A stretch of DNA of 64,000 nucleotides, from the NCBI GenBank assembly GCA_017848055.1, contig JAGALZ010000038.1, positions 1-64,000 on the forward strand, written 5' to 3'. This stretch comes from Oscillospiraceae bacterium (GTDB taxonomy: Bacteria; Bacillota; Clostridia; Oscillospirales; Ruminococcaceae). Each line of letters starts with the position of its first letter. Position 1 is the first letter of the stretch. Made by a program: the position numbers and the translations under genes. Below the pieces are notes generated by a model. The model was not told where the DNA came from, ran no database searches, and saw only the letters and a list, made by a program, of their open reading frames with translations. Shown here piece by piece: positions 8,187-16,701 of this stretch.

Positions 8187-9491
8187 TTAGTGGAGCTTAC
8201 GCTTATCGATAACTCTTACAGCCTTGCCTTCGCTTCTTGCGATAGACTTAGGTGATACAAGGTGAACCTTAGGATTGATTCCGAGCATTGTCTTGATAGC
8301 AGCAACAAGCTCAGATTCCTTCTTCTGGATATCCTTTACTGTATCGGAAAGCTGTTCAGCGTTCATTTCTACTGAAATATCGAGAGTATCAACATTGCCT
8401 ACTCTGTCAACCTCGATGAGGTAGTTCGGTGAATAGCCCTGCTCGATGAGAACAGTTTCAATCTGTGACGGGAACACGTTTACGCCACGGATAATCATCA
8501 TATCGTCGCTTCTGCCCATTGGCTTAGACATCTTAACGAGTGTTCTGCCGCAGGAGCACTTTTCTCTTGAAAGGACGCAGATATCTCTTGTTCTGTATCT
8601 GAGAAGCGGGAATGCTTCCTTTGTGATGCTTGTGAATACGAGCTCGCCCTTTGAGCCTTCAGGTAAAACCTCGCCTGTTTCAGGGTCGATGATTTCAGCG
8701 ATGAAGTGGTCTTCATTGATATGCATACCTGTCTGCTCCTCACACTCGAAGGAAACGCCCGGGCCGGAAGTTTCTGTGAGTCCGTAGATATCGTATGCCT
8801 TGATTCCGAGGGACTTTTCAATCTCTCTTCTCATTTCCTCTGTCCATGGCTCTGCGCCGAAGATACCAGCCTTGAGCTTGTTATCCTCAGGCTTGTAGCC
8901 CATTTCCTTTAAGGTTTCGCCTATGTATGCAGCATAGGAAGGAGTACAGCAGAGAATTGTAGAGCCTAAATCCATCATAAACTGAATCTGTCTTTCTGTA
9001 TTTCCAGATGACATTGGAAGTGTAAGACAGCCTACCTTATGTGAACCGCCGTTGAGTCCGGGGCCGCCTGTGAACAGACCGTAGCCGTAGCATACCTGGC
9101 AAACGTCCTCGTTTGTACCGCCTACAGCAACGATAGCTCTTGCACAGCAGTCCTCCCACAGCTCGATATCGTTCTGTGTATAGAATGCAACTACTCTCTT
9201 ACCTGTTGTACCGCTTGTGGACTGGATTCTTACGCAATCGCTGAGTGGCTTTGCCAAAAGTCCGTAAGGATATGCCTCACGAAGGTCTGCCTTAGTTAAA
9301 AACGGCAGCTTGTGAAGATCCTCAATACCCTTGACGTCGTCGGGTGTTACGCCCTTTTCGTCCATAAGCTTCTTGTAGTAAGGCACATTCTCATAAACGT
9401 GCTTTACCTGCTTCACGAGTCTTTCGCTCTGGAGCTTTTTCATGTCCTCTCGGGACATGCATTCGATTTCCTCGTTCCAATATCTACCCAT
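8187..9491 (-). CDS. paaK: Phenylacetate-CoA ligase (aryl-CoA synthetase)
   Basis: A 434-residue adenylate-forming enzyme that activates phenylacetate or related aryl acids to CoA thioesters with ATP. Visible motifs are the P-loop-like STSGTTGKRVVAFYT, the YGLTETSGPG adenylate motif and the C-terminal RGVNVFPSQIE typical of PaaK. The frame is open 47 codons further upstream, but ATG at 9491 (MGRYWNEEIE) follows AAGGAGG and matches the usual family start. With IorAB it probably converts aryl-2-oxoacid metabolism into or out of arylacetates. Substrate preference (phenyl-, hydroxyphenyl- or indoleacetate) cannot be read from sequence. Confidence 0.92.
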   Translation of the reverse strand: MGRYWNEEIECMSREDMKKLQSERLVKQVKHVYENVPYYKKLMDEKGVTPDDVKGIEDLHKLPFLTKADLREAYPYGLLAKPLSDCVRIQSTSGTTGKRVVAFYTQNDIELWEDCCARAIVAVGGTNEDVCQVCYGYGLFTGGPGLNGGSHKVGCLTLPMSSGNTERQIQFMMDLGSTILCCTPSYAAYIGETLKEMGYKPEDNKLKAGIFGAEPWTEEMRREIEKSLGIKAYDIYGLTETSGPGVSFECEEQTGMHINEDHFIAEIIDPETGEVLPEGSKGELVFTSITKEAFPLLRYRTRDICVLSREKCSCGRTLVKMSKPMGRSDDMMIIRGVNVFPSQIETVLIEQGYSPNYLIEVDRVGNVDTLDISVEMNAEQLSDTVKDIQKKESELVAAIKTMLGINPKVHLVSPKSIARSEGKAVRVIDKRKLH

Positions 9492-9555
9492 CGGAACCGC
9501 CTCCTTAAATAAGAAAAAATACAAAAACGTGGCGATACACGCTAAAGCCTTTTTA

Positions 9556-10026
9556 CTATCTGTCGCTTCCTCTTCTTGAGATTGCGAAGATATCACAAAG
9601 ATACTGCTTTCCGCACTTTGTTTTGAAAACACTGTTCATAACCTCGATAATCGATTCCTTGTCAAGTCGCTTTTCATGTGCGGCAACGATAAAGTTTGCC
9701 TCAGCGAGCACCTGGTAGTCGATACCGCATATCTCGTCATAATTTGCGTTTTTGAGCACAAGGTCATGCACCTTTTCGATAAAGCTTCTTTCATAGCCTA
9801 AATTAAGAAGCAGCATATCCGAAACCTGGGCACTTTCGGTACCTGTTTCGGCAATATCGCACACTGCGGCTGCAACCTCGATAGTAAGAACCGTGCTGTC
9901 GCTGAGTCCTTCCTCGATAGCTATTGCTCTTGCAAATGAGCAGACCTTGAGTATATGGTTTACCTTCTCGGGATTTCCCGTATTATGCTGGATAAGAAGT
10001 GATATGAGTGCTGACATTTCAGACAT
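9556..10026 (-). CDS. HD-domain-like protein with degenerate HD motif
   Basis: A 156-residue helical protein resembling small HD phosphohydrolase-like proteins. The first conserved His is present (VNHILKVCSFA, about residue 24) and the helix IEVAAAVCDIAE occupies the position of the diagnostic AAxLHDIG, but has Cys-Asp instead of His-Asp. The later AEANFIVAAHE segment also fits the family. With the metal-binding His replaced, hydrolytic activity is doubtful; a structural or regulatory role is possible. GGAGG precedes the ATG. It sits between iorB and paaK in the same operon. Confidence 0.65.
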   Translation of the reverse strand: MSEMSALISLLIQHNTGNPEKVNHILKVCSFARAIAIEEGLSDSTVLTIEVAAAVCDIAETGTESAQVSDMLLLNLGYERSFIEKVHDLVLKNANYDEICGIDYQVLAEANFIVAAHEKRLDKESIIEVMNSVFKTKCGKQYLCDIFAISRRGSDR

Positions 10027-10052
10027 TTATCACACCTCCGTAAAAATGTCAT

Positions 10053-10625
10053 TTAGGCGTTCTTGCCAAGCTCGAATGCCTTTTTATTAAGCTCCAAGAA
10101 CTTTGGCGGAACACAGCTTTCGAGCGCCTCGTTCCAATACTTATCCTCAAAGCCCATTTTTGTTGATACAAGTCCCATAAGGACTACGTTTGATGCCTTT
10201 GCGTTACCTACAGAGAGTGCAAGCGACAGAGCATCGCAGGAGAGAACATCAATTCCCTGAGCCTTCATCTTGCCGATAACGTCCTCGGGGTACTGCATAA
10301 CGCCCTGGATTACGGGCATAGGGTCGAGCTGCTGTGTTGAGGTTACGATATGGCCGCCCTTCTTGAGGTAGGACACCCATCTTGCTGCCTCGAGTGCTTC
10401 AAAGCTGATGATGATATCAGCCTCGCCCTTTTCGATTACAGGTGAATAAACCTTGTCGCCGTACTTAACGTAGGTTACAACCGAGCCGCCTCTCTGGCTC
10501 ATTCCGTGAACCTCGGAAACCTTTACGTCAAAGCCCTGTGAGAGCAGAACGTTTCCGATAAGTCTGGAAGCTAAAAGCGAGCCTTGTCCGCCTACGCCGA
10601 CTATCATAATTGATTTTGTTTCCAT
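10053..10625 (-). CDS. iorB: Indolepyruvate:ferredoxin oxidoreductase, beta subunit
   Basis: A 190-residue gamma-type domain of the 2-oxoacid:ferredoxin oxidoreductase family. It begins SIMIVGVGGQGSLLASRLIG, the conserved GVGGQG motif, and includes HGMSQRGGSVVTYV, a highly conserved loop of IorB. With IorA it oxidatively decarboxylates aryl pyruvates such as indolepyruvate to the acyl-CoA, reducing ferredoxin. It lies 29 bp downstream of iorA and 26 bp upstream of the HD-like gene. Confidence 0.94.
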   Translation of the reverse strand: METKSIMIVGVGGQGSLLASRLIGNVLLSQGFDVKVSEVHGMSQRGGSVVTYVKYGDKVYSPVIEKGEADIIISFEALEAARWVSYLKKGGHIVTSTQQLDPMPVIQGVMQYPEDVIGKMKAQGIDVLSCDALSLALSVGNAKASNVVLMGLVSTKMGFEDKYWNEALESCVPPKFLELNKKAFELGKNA

Positions 10626-10654
10626 ATATATTATCCTTTCAATACAAAGCTTTA

Positions 10655-12385
10655 TTACTCGCCGATTGCGCCGAGCTTACACATATCTGTACAGATTCCG
10701 CAGCCTACGCACTGAGTAGCGTCGATAACTGCCTTTCCGTTATGTACAGAGAGTGCGGGACAGCCAATCTTAAGGCACATCTTACAGCCTACGCACTTAT
10801 CGGCATTAACCTTGAGTGCAGGCTTATGCTGAACGTACTTCAAGAGTGCACAAGGTCTTCTGGAGATGATAACCGATGCTTCGTTAGCAGCAAGCTCCTC
10901 CTTGATTGCCTCTTCACATTCCTTCATATTGTAAGGGTCTACAACTCTTACTCTCTTGATGCCGAGTGCATGGCAGAGTGCTTCGAGGTCAACGGCATAA
11001 GCAGGGTCACCCTTTAAATTCTTACCTGTTGTTGGGTTCTGCTGGTGGCCTGTCATACCAGTGATAGAGTTGTCGAGAATGATTACTGTTGAATTTGAGT
11101 CGTTGTATGCGATATTTACAAGTCCTGTCATACCGCTGTGCATAAATGTAGAGTCACCAATTACTGCAACAGACTTTCTTTCGCTCTCCTCGCCTCTTGC
11201 CTTATTGAAGCCGTGTAGTGCGGAGATTGAAGCGCCCATACAGATTGTTGTATCCATAGCAGAAAGCGGAGCTGCGGCACCTAAAGTATAGCAGCCGATA
11301 TCGCCCGTTACTGTAACCTTGAGCTTTGAAAGGCAGTAGAAAAGTCCTCTGTGCGGACATCCTGCACACATTACAGGCGGTCTTACAGGCACCGGCTCTG
11401 AGAATGTATCAAACTCAGGTGTCTTTCCTAAAATCTTCTCTGCGATAATAGTCTGTGAAAGCTCGCCAATCTTTGAGAAAAGCTCCTTGCCGATTACGTT
11501 TATACCGTTCTTGCGGCAGTGTGTTTCGATAATATCGTCAAGCTCCTCGATAACGTATACTGTTTCATACTTTTCTGCAAAGTCCTTGATGATATCCACA
11601 GGAAGCGGATTTACAAGGCCGAGCTTCAAGTAAGAAGCCTTATCGCCGAGAGCTTCTCTTGCGTACTGGTAAGCGATACCGCTTGTGATAACGCCAAAGG
11701 ATGCGTTCTCGGAAATCTCTACTCTGTTGAACGGACAGTCGTTGCCGTACTGAGCAGCCTTTTCGAGTCTTTCCTCGACTGTAACGTGTAATTTTCTTGC
11801 ATTTGCGGGGAGAGTAACATACTTAGCGGCATTCTTTTCGTATGCCTTGATATCGTCACCCTGTCTGTCGCAAAGCTCAACAGCAGACTGTGAGTGAGCA
11901 ACTCTTGTTGTCATTCTTACGATTACGGGGGTATCGAAGCTTTCGGAAAGCTCGAAGCCCTTCTTTACAAATTCCTTTACCTCGCCTGAATCGGAAGGCT
12001 CAAGCATAAGAACCTTTGAAGCGATAGCGTGGTGGCGGGAGTCCTGCTCATTCTGAGATGAGTGCATTCCCGGGTCGTCAGCGACACAGATAACAAGTCC
12101 GCCGTTTACGCCTGTATAACCTGCTGTATAGAGCGGGTCAGCGGCAACGTTAAGACCTACGTGCTTCATTCCGCAGAAGGCTCTTGCACCTGCGATGGAT
12201 GCGCCGAGTGCAACCTCCAGAGCTACCTTTTCGTTAGGAGCCCATTCGGAATAGATTTCGTCATATTTTGCTACTTCCTCGGTAACCTCAGTAGATGGAG
12301 TACCGGGATATGAAGAAGCGACTCTGCAGCCGCCCTCGTAAAGACCTCTTGCGAAGGCCTCATTTCCAAGCATAAGCTTTTTCAA
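10655..12385 (-). CDS. iorA: Indolepyruvate:ferredoxin oxidoreductase, alpha subunit
   Basis: A 576-residue TPP-dependent subunit. Early residues include GCRVASSYPGTPSTE (pyrimidine-binding domain). The central region has MCAGCPHRGLFY and GDIGCYTLG, followed by the TPP/Mg motif region VIGDSTFMHSG. The C-terminus carries two [4Fe-4S] motifs, CVGCKMCLKIGCP and CVGCGICTDMC; the second ends near the chain end. The start is TTG at 12385, ten bases after AAAGGA; ATG four codons later is the alternative. First gene of the aryl-acid operon, with a near-consensus promoter at 12426-12454. Confidence 0.95.
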   Translation of the reverse strand: MKKLMLGNEAFARGLYEGGCRVASSYPGTPSTEVTEEVAKYDEIYSEWAPNEKVALEVALGASIAGARAFCGMKHVGLNVAADPLYTAGYTGVNGGLVICVADDPGMHSSQNEQDSRHHAIASKVLMLEPSDSGEVKEFVKKGFELSESFDTPVIVRMTTRVAHSQSAVELCDRQGDDIKAYEKNAAKYVTLPANARKLHVTVEERLEKAAQYGNDCPFNRVEISENASFGVITSGIAYQYAREALGDKASYLKLGLVNPLPVDIIKDFAEKYETVYVIEELDDIIETHCRKNGINVIGKELFSKIGELSQTIIAEKILGKTPEFDTFSEPVPVRPPVMCAGCPHRGLFYCLSKLKVTVTGDIGCYTLGAAAPLSAMDTTICMGASISALHGFNKARGEESERKSVAVIGDSTFMHSGMTGLVNIAYNDSNSTVIILDNSITGMTGHQQNPTTGKNLKGDPAYAVDLEALCHALGIKRVRVVDPYNMKECEEAIKEELAANEASVIISRRPCALLKYVQHKPALKVNADKCVGCKMCLKIGCPALSVHNGKAVIDATQCVGCGICTDMCKLGAIGE

Positions 12386-12425
12386 ATCAATTCATTCCTT
12401 TCGGATTTTAAAAAATACACTACAA

Positions 12426-12454
12426 AGTATATCACAAATTCACTCATTTGTTAA
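12426..12454 (-). promoter_or_regulatory. iorA operon promoter
   Basis: Minus-strand TTAACA (12454-12449), a 17-base spacer and TATACT (12431-12426), about 40 bases upstream of the TTG start. Confidence 0.7.
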
Positions 12455-12497
12455 TACCTAATGGGAAAAGTTTTTCATTTTCCGTCATTTTTCACAA

Positions 12498-14537
12498 TCA
12501 GAGGTCGCTTCCCTTGTCGAAAAGTTCCCTAACACCTGCGAGCAATGATTTATTGCACGGCTTTGAAAGCTCGGGGTCGTCGGCTACAAGCTCGCTTGCG
12601 GCACGCTGTGCTCTCTTCATGACCTCAAAATCCTGTGCCATATCGGCAATTTTCATTCTCGGCAGTCCGTGCTGGCGGCTTCCGAAAAACTCACCCGGGC
12701 CACGCAGACGCAAATCCTCCTCGGAGATTTTAAAGCCGTCGGTTGTTTTTGTCATAATCTCCATACGGTGGCGGCATTCCTCGGACATACTGTCTGAAAT
12801 CATTATACAGTAGGACTGCCACTTTCCTCTGCCGACTCTTCCTCTGAGCTGGTGGAGCTGGGAGAGTCCGAAGCGCTCGGCATTTTCGATTATCATAACG
12901 GTAGCATTCGGCACATCGACGCCGACCTCGACGACGGTGGTTGCCACAAGCAGGTCAAGCTCGTGGTTCTTGAACGCCTGCATTATCCTGTCCTTTTCAT
13001 CTGACGGTAGCTTGCCGTGAAGAAGTCCCACACGGTATTTTTTAAACGCAGTTTCTGAAACCGTTTGCGCATACTTCACTACGGATTTCAAATCACTGTC
13101 GGAGTCTTCAATCATAGGACAGACTATATATGCCTGCCTTCCCTCATCGAGCTGTGAGGCTACAAAGCCGAATGCACCCTCACGCTTCTTGCCCGAAACT
13201 CCCCATGTTTTTATCTGGCTTCTGCCCTTCGGAAGCTCATCAAGCAGGGATATATCCAAATCGCCGAACACCATAAGTGCGAGAGTTCTCGGAATCGGCG
13301 TTGCTGACATTACGAGGCGGTGGGGGCTTTTCCCCTTGGCTGAGAGTCTGGCACGCTGGTTTACTCCGAATCTATGCTGTTCGTCGGTGATTACAAGCCC
13401 GAGGTTTTCAAAGCTTACGCTGTCCTGGAAAAGTGCGTGTGTACCGACTGCGACGTTACATTCTCCGTTTTCCATAAGGCTGCGGATTTCGTTTTTCTCT
13501 TTCTGAGTCATTGAGCCTGTAAGCAGGCAGACCTTTATACCGAGAGGGTTTAAGAATCCGCTGAGGGTTTTGTAGTGCTGGATAGCTAATATTTCGGTAG
13601 GAGCCATAAGTGCTGTCTGCATACCGTTTTGTGCTGCAATATATGCGCAGGCGGCGGCGACGACAGTTTTTCCCGAGCCTACGTCGCCCTGCAGGAGTCT
13701 GTTCATCTGGACGCCCTTTGTCATATCGGCAACACACTCGTTTACGGAGCGTTTCTGAGCATTAGTAAGCTCGAACGGGAGCGACTCAAAGAACGGCTCT
13801 GCTGATGTATTCTTTATTGTTACACTGCTTTGCTGTTTTCCTCGTTGCTTCAGGACCTGCATACCGAGGGAGAGCATAAAAAGCTCCTCGAAGATAAGTC
13901 TTTCCCTTGCAACCAAAAGTGCGTGGTTATCCTTAGGGAAATGTATATTCTCGTATGCATATCTTACGGCACACAGCTCATTTTTACGGATTACGTCCTT
14001 GGGGAGCGTTTCCGAGATGTCGTCGGTTTTAGTGAGTGCTTCACGCACGGAGAGCCGTAGCATTGCCTGCGAGAGCCCTTCGGTAAGCGGATAAATCGGC
14101 TGGATAAGCTCCTCGCTGTCGCCTTGCAGGACAAGCGGTGACTGCATATCGGCTTTCTTGCCCGACAATGAGAGCTTGCCGTAGAACAGATACTCCTCGC
14201 CGACTACGAGTCTGTCAAAGAGGTACTGGCTGTTATATATGGTGACGGTCATATCATGTCTGCCGTCTGTTGCTACGAGCTTATAGATAGTCATACCCTT
14301 ACGGATTCTGGCGGGCATGAGCTTTCTTGTAACTGTGGCGGCTATGACGTTCATTTCATCGGGAACAGCTTCAGATATAGGGGTGGGGCTTGAATAGTCG
14401 ATATAGCCTCTTGGAAAGAGCTTTAGAAGTTCGCCTACTGTTTCGACACCGAGCTTTTTATAAAGCTCTGCACGCTTTTGTCCTATTCTGCCAAGCGAGG
14501 TTATTTTATCGCCTGCTTTGAGGGTACTGATTGCCAC
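12498..14537 (-). CDS. recG: ATP-dependent DNA helicase RecG
   Basis: A 679-residue superfamily 2 helicase of full family length. It has an N-terminal wedge/OB domain (about 1-190), Walker A GDVGSGKTVV, the DEQHRFGVNQR DEAH-box region, SATPIPRTLA, and motif VI LHQLRGRVGRG. RecG remodels stalled replication forks and recombination intermediates. The start is GTG at 14537 preceded by GGCGGTGAAA; the protein then begins MAISTLKAGD. It is a single-gene unit: iorA lies beyond its 3' end on the same strand with its own promoter. Confidence 0.97.
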   Translation of the reverse strand: MAISTLKAGDKITSLGRIGQKRAELYKKLGVETVGELLKLFPRGYIDYSSPTPISEAVPDEMNVIAATVTRKLMPARIRKGMTIYKLVATDGRHDMTVTIYNSQYLFDRLVVGEEYLFYGKLSLSGKKADMQSPLVLQGDSEELIQPIYPLTEGLSQAMLRLSVREALTKTDDISETLPKDVIRKNELCAVRYAYENIHFPKDNHALLVARERLIFEELFMLSLGMQVLKQRGKQQSSVTIKNTSAEPFFESLPFELTNAQKRSVNECVADMTKGVQMNRLLQGDVGSGKTVVAAACAYIAAQNGMQTALMAPTEILAIQHYKTLSGFLNPLGIKVCLLTGSMTQKEKNEIRSLMENGECNVAVGTHALFQDSVSFENLGLVITDEQHRFGVNQRARLSAKGKSPHRLVMSATPIPRTLALMVFGDLDISLLDELPKGRSQIKTWGVSGKKREGAFGFVASQLDEGRQAYIVCPMIEDSDSDLKSVVKYAQTVSETAFKKYRVGLLHGKLPSDEKDRIMQAFKNHELDLLVATTVVEVGVDVPNATVMIIENAERFGLSQLHQLRGRVGRGKWQSYCIMISDSMSEECRHRMEIMTKTTDGFKISEEDLRLRGPGEFFGSRQHGLPRMKIADMAQDFEVMKRAQRAASELVADDPELSKPCNKSLLAGVRELFDKGSDL

Positions 14538-14653
14538 GCCGTTTCACCGCCTTTTTCAATAATCTTTACACCCTATAATACCACAAAGCCGTGCTGTTTG
14601 CAAGGTGGGGAGAGCTACTGTATTGTCGGCCACTTTTTACGTTCGGTGGCTCA

Positions 14654-14753
14654 GGGGCGGCGGGAGGCGGCGCAGCCGCCTCTTATGCCGTCGGCAAAGC
14701 CGACGGCTCCCCCCCGTTTTTCGCCCGAAGGGCAAAAACGGGGCCGCCGCCCC
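14654..14753. repeat. GC-rich cloverleaf-shaped element
   Basis: A 100-bp very GC-rich stretch in an AT-richer gap. A perfect 10-bp outer stem (14654-14663 with 14744-14753) encloses three adjacent hairpins: 14664-14682 (8-bp stem, 3-base loop), 14687-14707 (9-bp stem, AAA loop) and 14712-14743 (14-bp stem with one bulged C, GAA loop). The junction gaps are 0, 4, 4 and 0 bases. It does not resemble a tRNA in sequence. It may be a dispersed intergenic repeat (REP- or MITE-like) or a structured RNA; no second copy occurs in this window. Confidence 0.75.
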
Positions 14754-14800
14754 CAACGCCAATGGCAATCACAAAAAGAAAATAAAAATACATTTTCGGG

Positions 14801-14829
14801 TTGACAAAGCAGGCTTTATATAGTATAAT
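14801..14829 (+). promoter_or_regulatory. Consensus sigma-A promoter of the symporter gene
   Basis: TTGACA (14801-14806), a 17-base spacer and TATAAT (14824-14829), an exact consensus match. The leader to the ATG at 14907 is about 70 bases. Confidence 0.85.
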
Positions 14830-14906
14830 GTTTGTATTGCTTTAACAAGTAAAAGCATAAAAGCTTTAAAGCACTATAAAATACACAATGACAGGACGGA
14901 TAATTT

Positions 14907-16448
14907 ATGAGCACAACTATTACTATCTGGGTAACGCTCATTGCCTACCTCATAATTATGATTGGTATCGGCGTTTACTGCAGAAAGGCAACCTCGGGCG
15001 TCTCGGACTTTGTTCTGGGCGGAAGAGGCATCGGCGCTTGGTTTACGGCGTTTGCTTACGGAACATCTTACTTCTCGGCGGTTATTTTCGTCGGCTATGC
15101 AGGTAAGTTCGGCTGGAACTACGGTGTTGCTTCAACCTGGATAGGCATCGGAAATGCTGTAATCGGCTCGCTTATGCCTTGGCTGATTCTCGGCAGAAGA
15201 ACCAGAACCATGACAAAGCATCTTGATTCCAAGACTATGTCTGATTTCTTCGAAAAGAGATACGCAAGCAAGAAGCTCAAGACTGCTTCTGCTCTTATCA
15301 TCTTCCTTTTTCTCATCCCTTACACAGCTTCAGTTTACAACGGTCTTTCAAGACTCTTTGAAAAAGGCTTCGGCATTCCTTACAAGTACTGCATCATCGG
15401 AATGGCTGTATTTACCGCAATCTACGTTATCATCGGCGGCTACAAGGCAACTGCTATGAACGACTTTGTTCAGGGTATTCTGATGCTTGTCGGCATTGCG
15501 GCTGTTGTAATTGCTGTTCTCAACGAGCACGGCGGTCTTTCGTCTTCTATTGACGCTATGGCTGAAATTGAATCGGCAAGCGGCAAGACAGGCGAATTCG
15601 CTTCGATTTTCGGCCCTGACCCTATAAACCTTATCGGCGTTGTAATTCTTACTTCTCTCGGTACCTGGGGACTTCCTCAGATGGTTCAGAAGTTCTACGC
15701 TATTAAAGACGACAAGGCTGTTAAAATCGGCACTATCGTTTCTACCTTCTTCGCTGTTGTTGTAGCAGGCGGCTGCTACTTCCTCGGCGGTTTCGGCAGA
15801 CTCTTTGTCAAGAACGTAAACGGCACTCCTGAGGGTGGCTTTGACGGCATTGTTCCTACAATGATGGAAAAGCTCCCGACTCTCCTTTTCGCTATCGTAA
15901 TCGTACTTGTTCTTTCAGCTTCTATGTCCACCCTTTCCTCACTCGTGCTTACATCGTCATCGACTCTAACTCTTGACCTTGTAAAGCCTATTATGAAGGA
16001 CAAGATGGACGAGAAAAAGCAGGTTCTTATTATGAGAATATTCATCGCAGTATTCCTGCTTATCTCTGTAATCCTTGCAATTATGACACTCGAGAATCCA
16101 CAGACTATCATCTCTACTCTCATGTCAATCTCGTGGGGTGCGCTCGCAGGTGCTTTCCTTGCTCCGTTTATGTACGGACTTTTCTGGAAAGGTGTCACAA
16201 AGGCTGCTGTATGGGCAAGCTTTATAAGCGGTGTTGCTATCACAGTTGTTCACATGTGTCTGTACACTCTCAAAATCGGCAACCTCGACCTTCCTATGGA
16301 AATCGGCGGTCTGAGCCTTGCTTCACCTATCAACGCAGGTGCTTTCGCTATGATATTCGGACTTATAATCGTTCCTGTTGTCAGCCTTATTACTCGCAAG
16401 CCTGACAAGGAGCAGGTCGAAAAGGTTTTCGAATGCTACGCTAAGTAA
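14907..16448 (+). CDS. Sodium:solute symporter (SSS family)
   Basis: A 513-residue membrane protein with about 13 hydrophobic segments. The N-terminus has VSDFVLGGRGIGAWFTAFAYGTSYFSA, a hallmark of the SSS family (PutP/PanF type), which uses a sodium gradient to import proline, pantothenate, sugars or short acids. The substrate cannot be read from sequence. It is a single-gene transcript with a consensus promoter and its own terminator. The ribosome binding site is weak (AGGACGG at 13 bases); codon usage is strongly biased to C/T endings as in highly expressed genes of this window. Confidence 0.9.
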   Translation: MSTTITIWVTLIAYLIIMIGIGVYCRKATSGVSDFVLGGRGIGAWFTAFAYGTSYFSAVIFVGYAGKFGWNYGVASTWIGIGNAVIGSLMPWLILGRRTRTMTKHLDSKTMSDFFEKRYASKKLKTASALIIFLFLIPYTASVYNGLSRLFEKGFGIPYKYCIIGMAVFTAIYVIIGGYKATAMNDFVQGILMLVGIAAVVIAVLNEHGGLSSSIDAMAEIESASGKTGEFASIFGPDPINLIGVVILTSLGTWGLPQMVQKFYAIKDDKAVKIGTIVSTFFAVVVAGGCYFLGGFGRLFVKNVNGTPEGGFDGIVPTMMEKLPTLLFAIVIVLVLSASMSTLSSLVLTSSSTLTLDLVKPIMKDKMDEKKQVLIMRIFIAVFLLISVILAIMTLENPQTIISTLMSISWGALAGAFLAPFMYGLFWKGVTKAAVWASFISGVAITVVHMCLYTLKIGNLDLPMEIGGLSLASPINAGAFAMIFGLIIVPVVSLITRKPDKEQVEKVFECYAK

Positions 16449-16467
16449 ATCTGATAAAATATCAATT

Positions 16468-16508
16468 AAACGGGTGTGGAACTGCACAAAAGTTCCCGCC
16501 CGTTTTTG
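16468..16508 (+). terminator. Terminator of the sodium:solute symporter gene
   Basis: Hairpin with AAACGGG/CCCGTTT (16468-16474, 16499-16505) and an inner GGAACT/AGTTCC stem, ending in T5; 20 bases after the stop codon. Confidence 0.85.
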
Positions 16509-16541
16509 GTTTTAATTGTAAGGCAATATGATAATTTTTTA

Positions 16542-16570
16542 TTGACTTTAAATGGTGTTTCGGTTATAAT
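16542..16570 (+). promoter_or_regulatory. Promoter of the Na/Pi symporter gene
   Basis: TTGACT (16542-16547), 17-base spacer, TATAAT (16565-16570). A leader of about 125 bases follows before the ATG at 16702. No clear Pho box was seen. Confidence 0.75.
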
Positions 16571-16701
16571 CGAAATGTAAGGCCTTTGTAAAATTCGTAT
16601 AAAGTCTTTGCAAAATGTAAAAGTATATAGTGTGAAAAAATCCGTCGGTTAATGTCTTGATATTCAAGCGGTGCGGCGGGTACGAAAGGAAAACTGAATC
16701 T

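Noticed and set aside
8187..9632. A 47-residue N-terminal extension of PaaK
   Set aside because: It is not family-like, and a strong ribosome binding site precedes the internal ATG at 9491.
14654..14753. A tRNA gene, because of the cloverleaf fold
   Set aside because: The stems have lengths and loops unlike tRNA, there is no T-loop TTC sequence, no anticodon loop and no CCA end.
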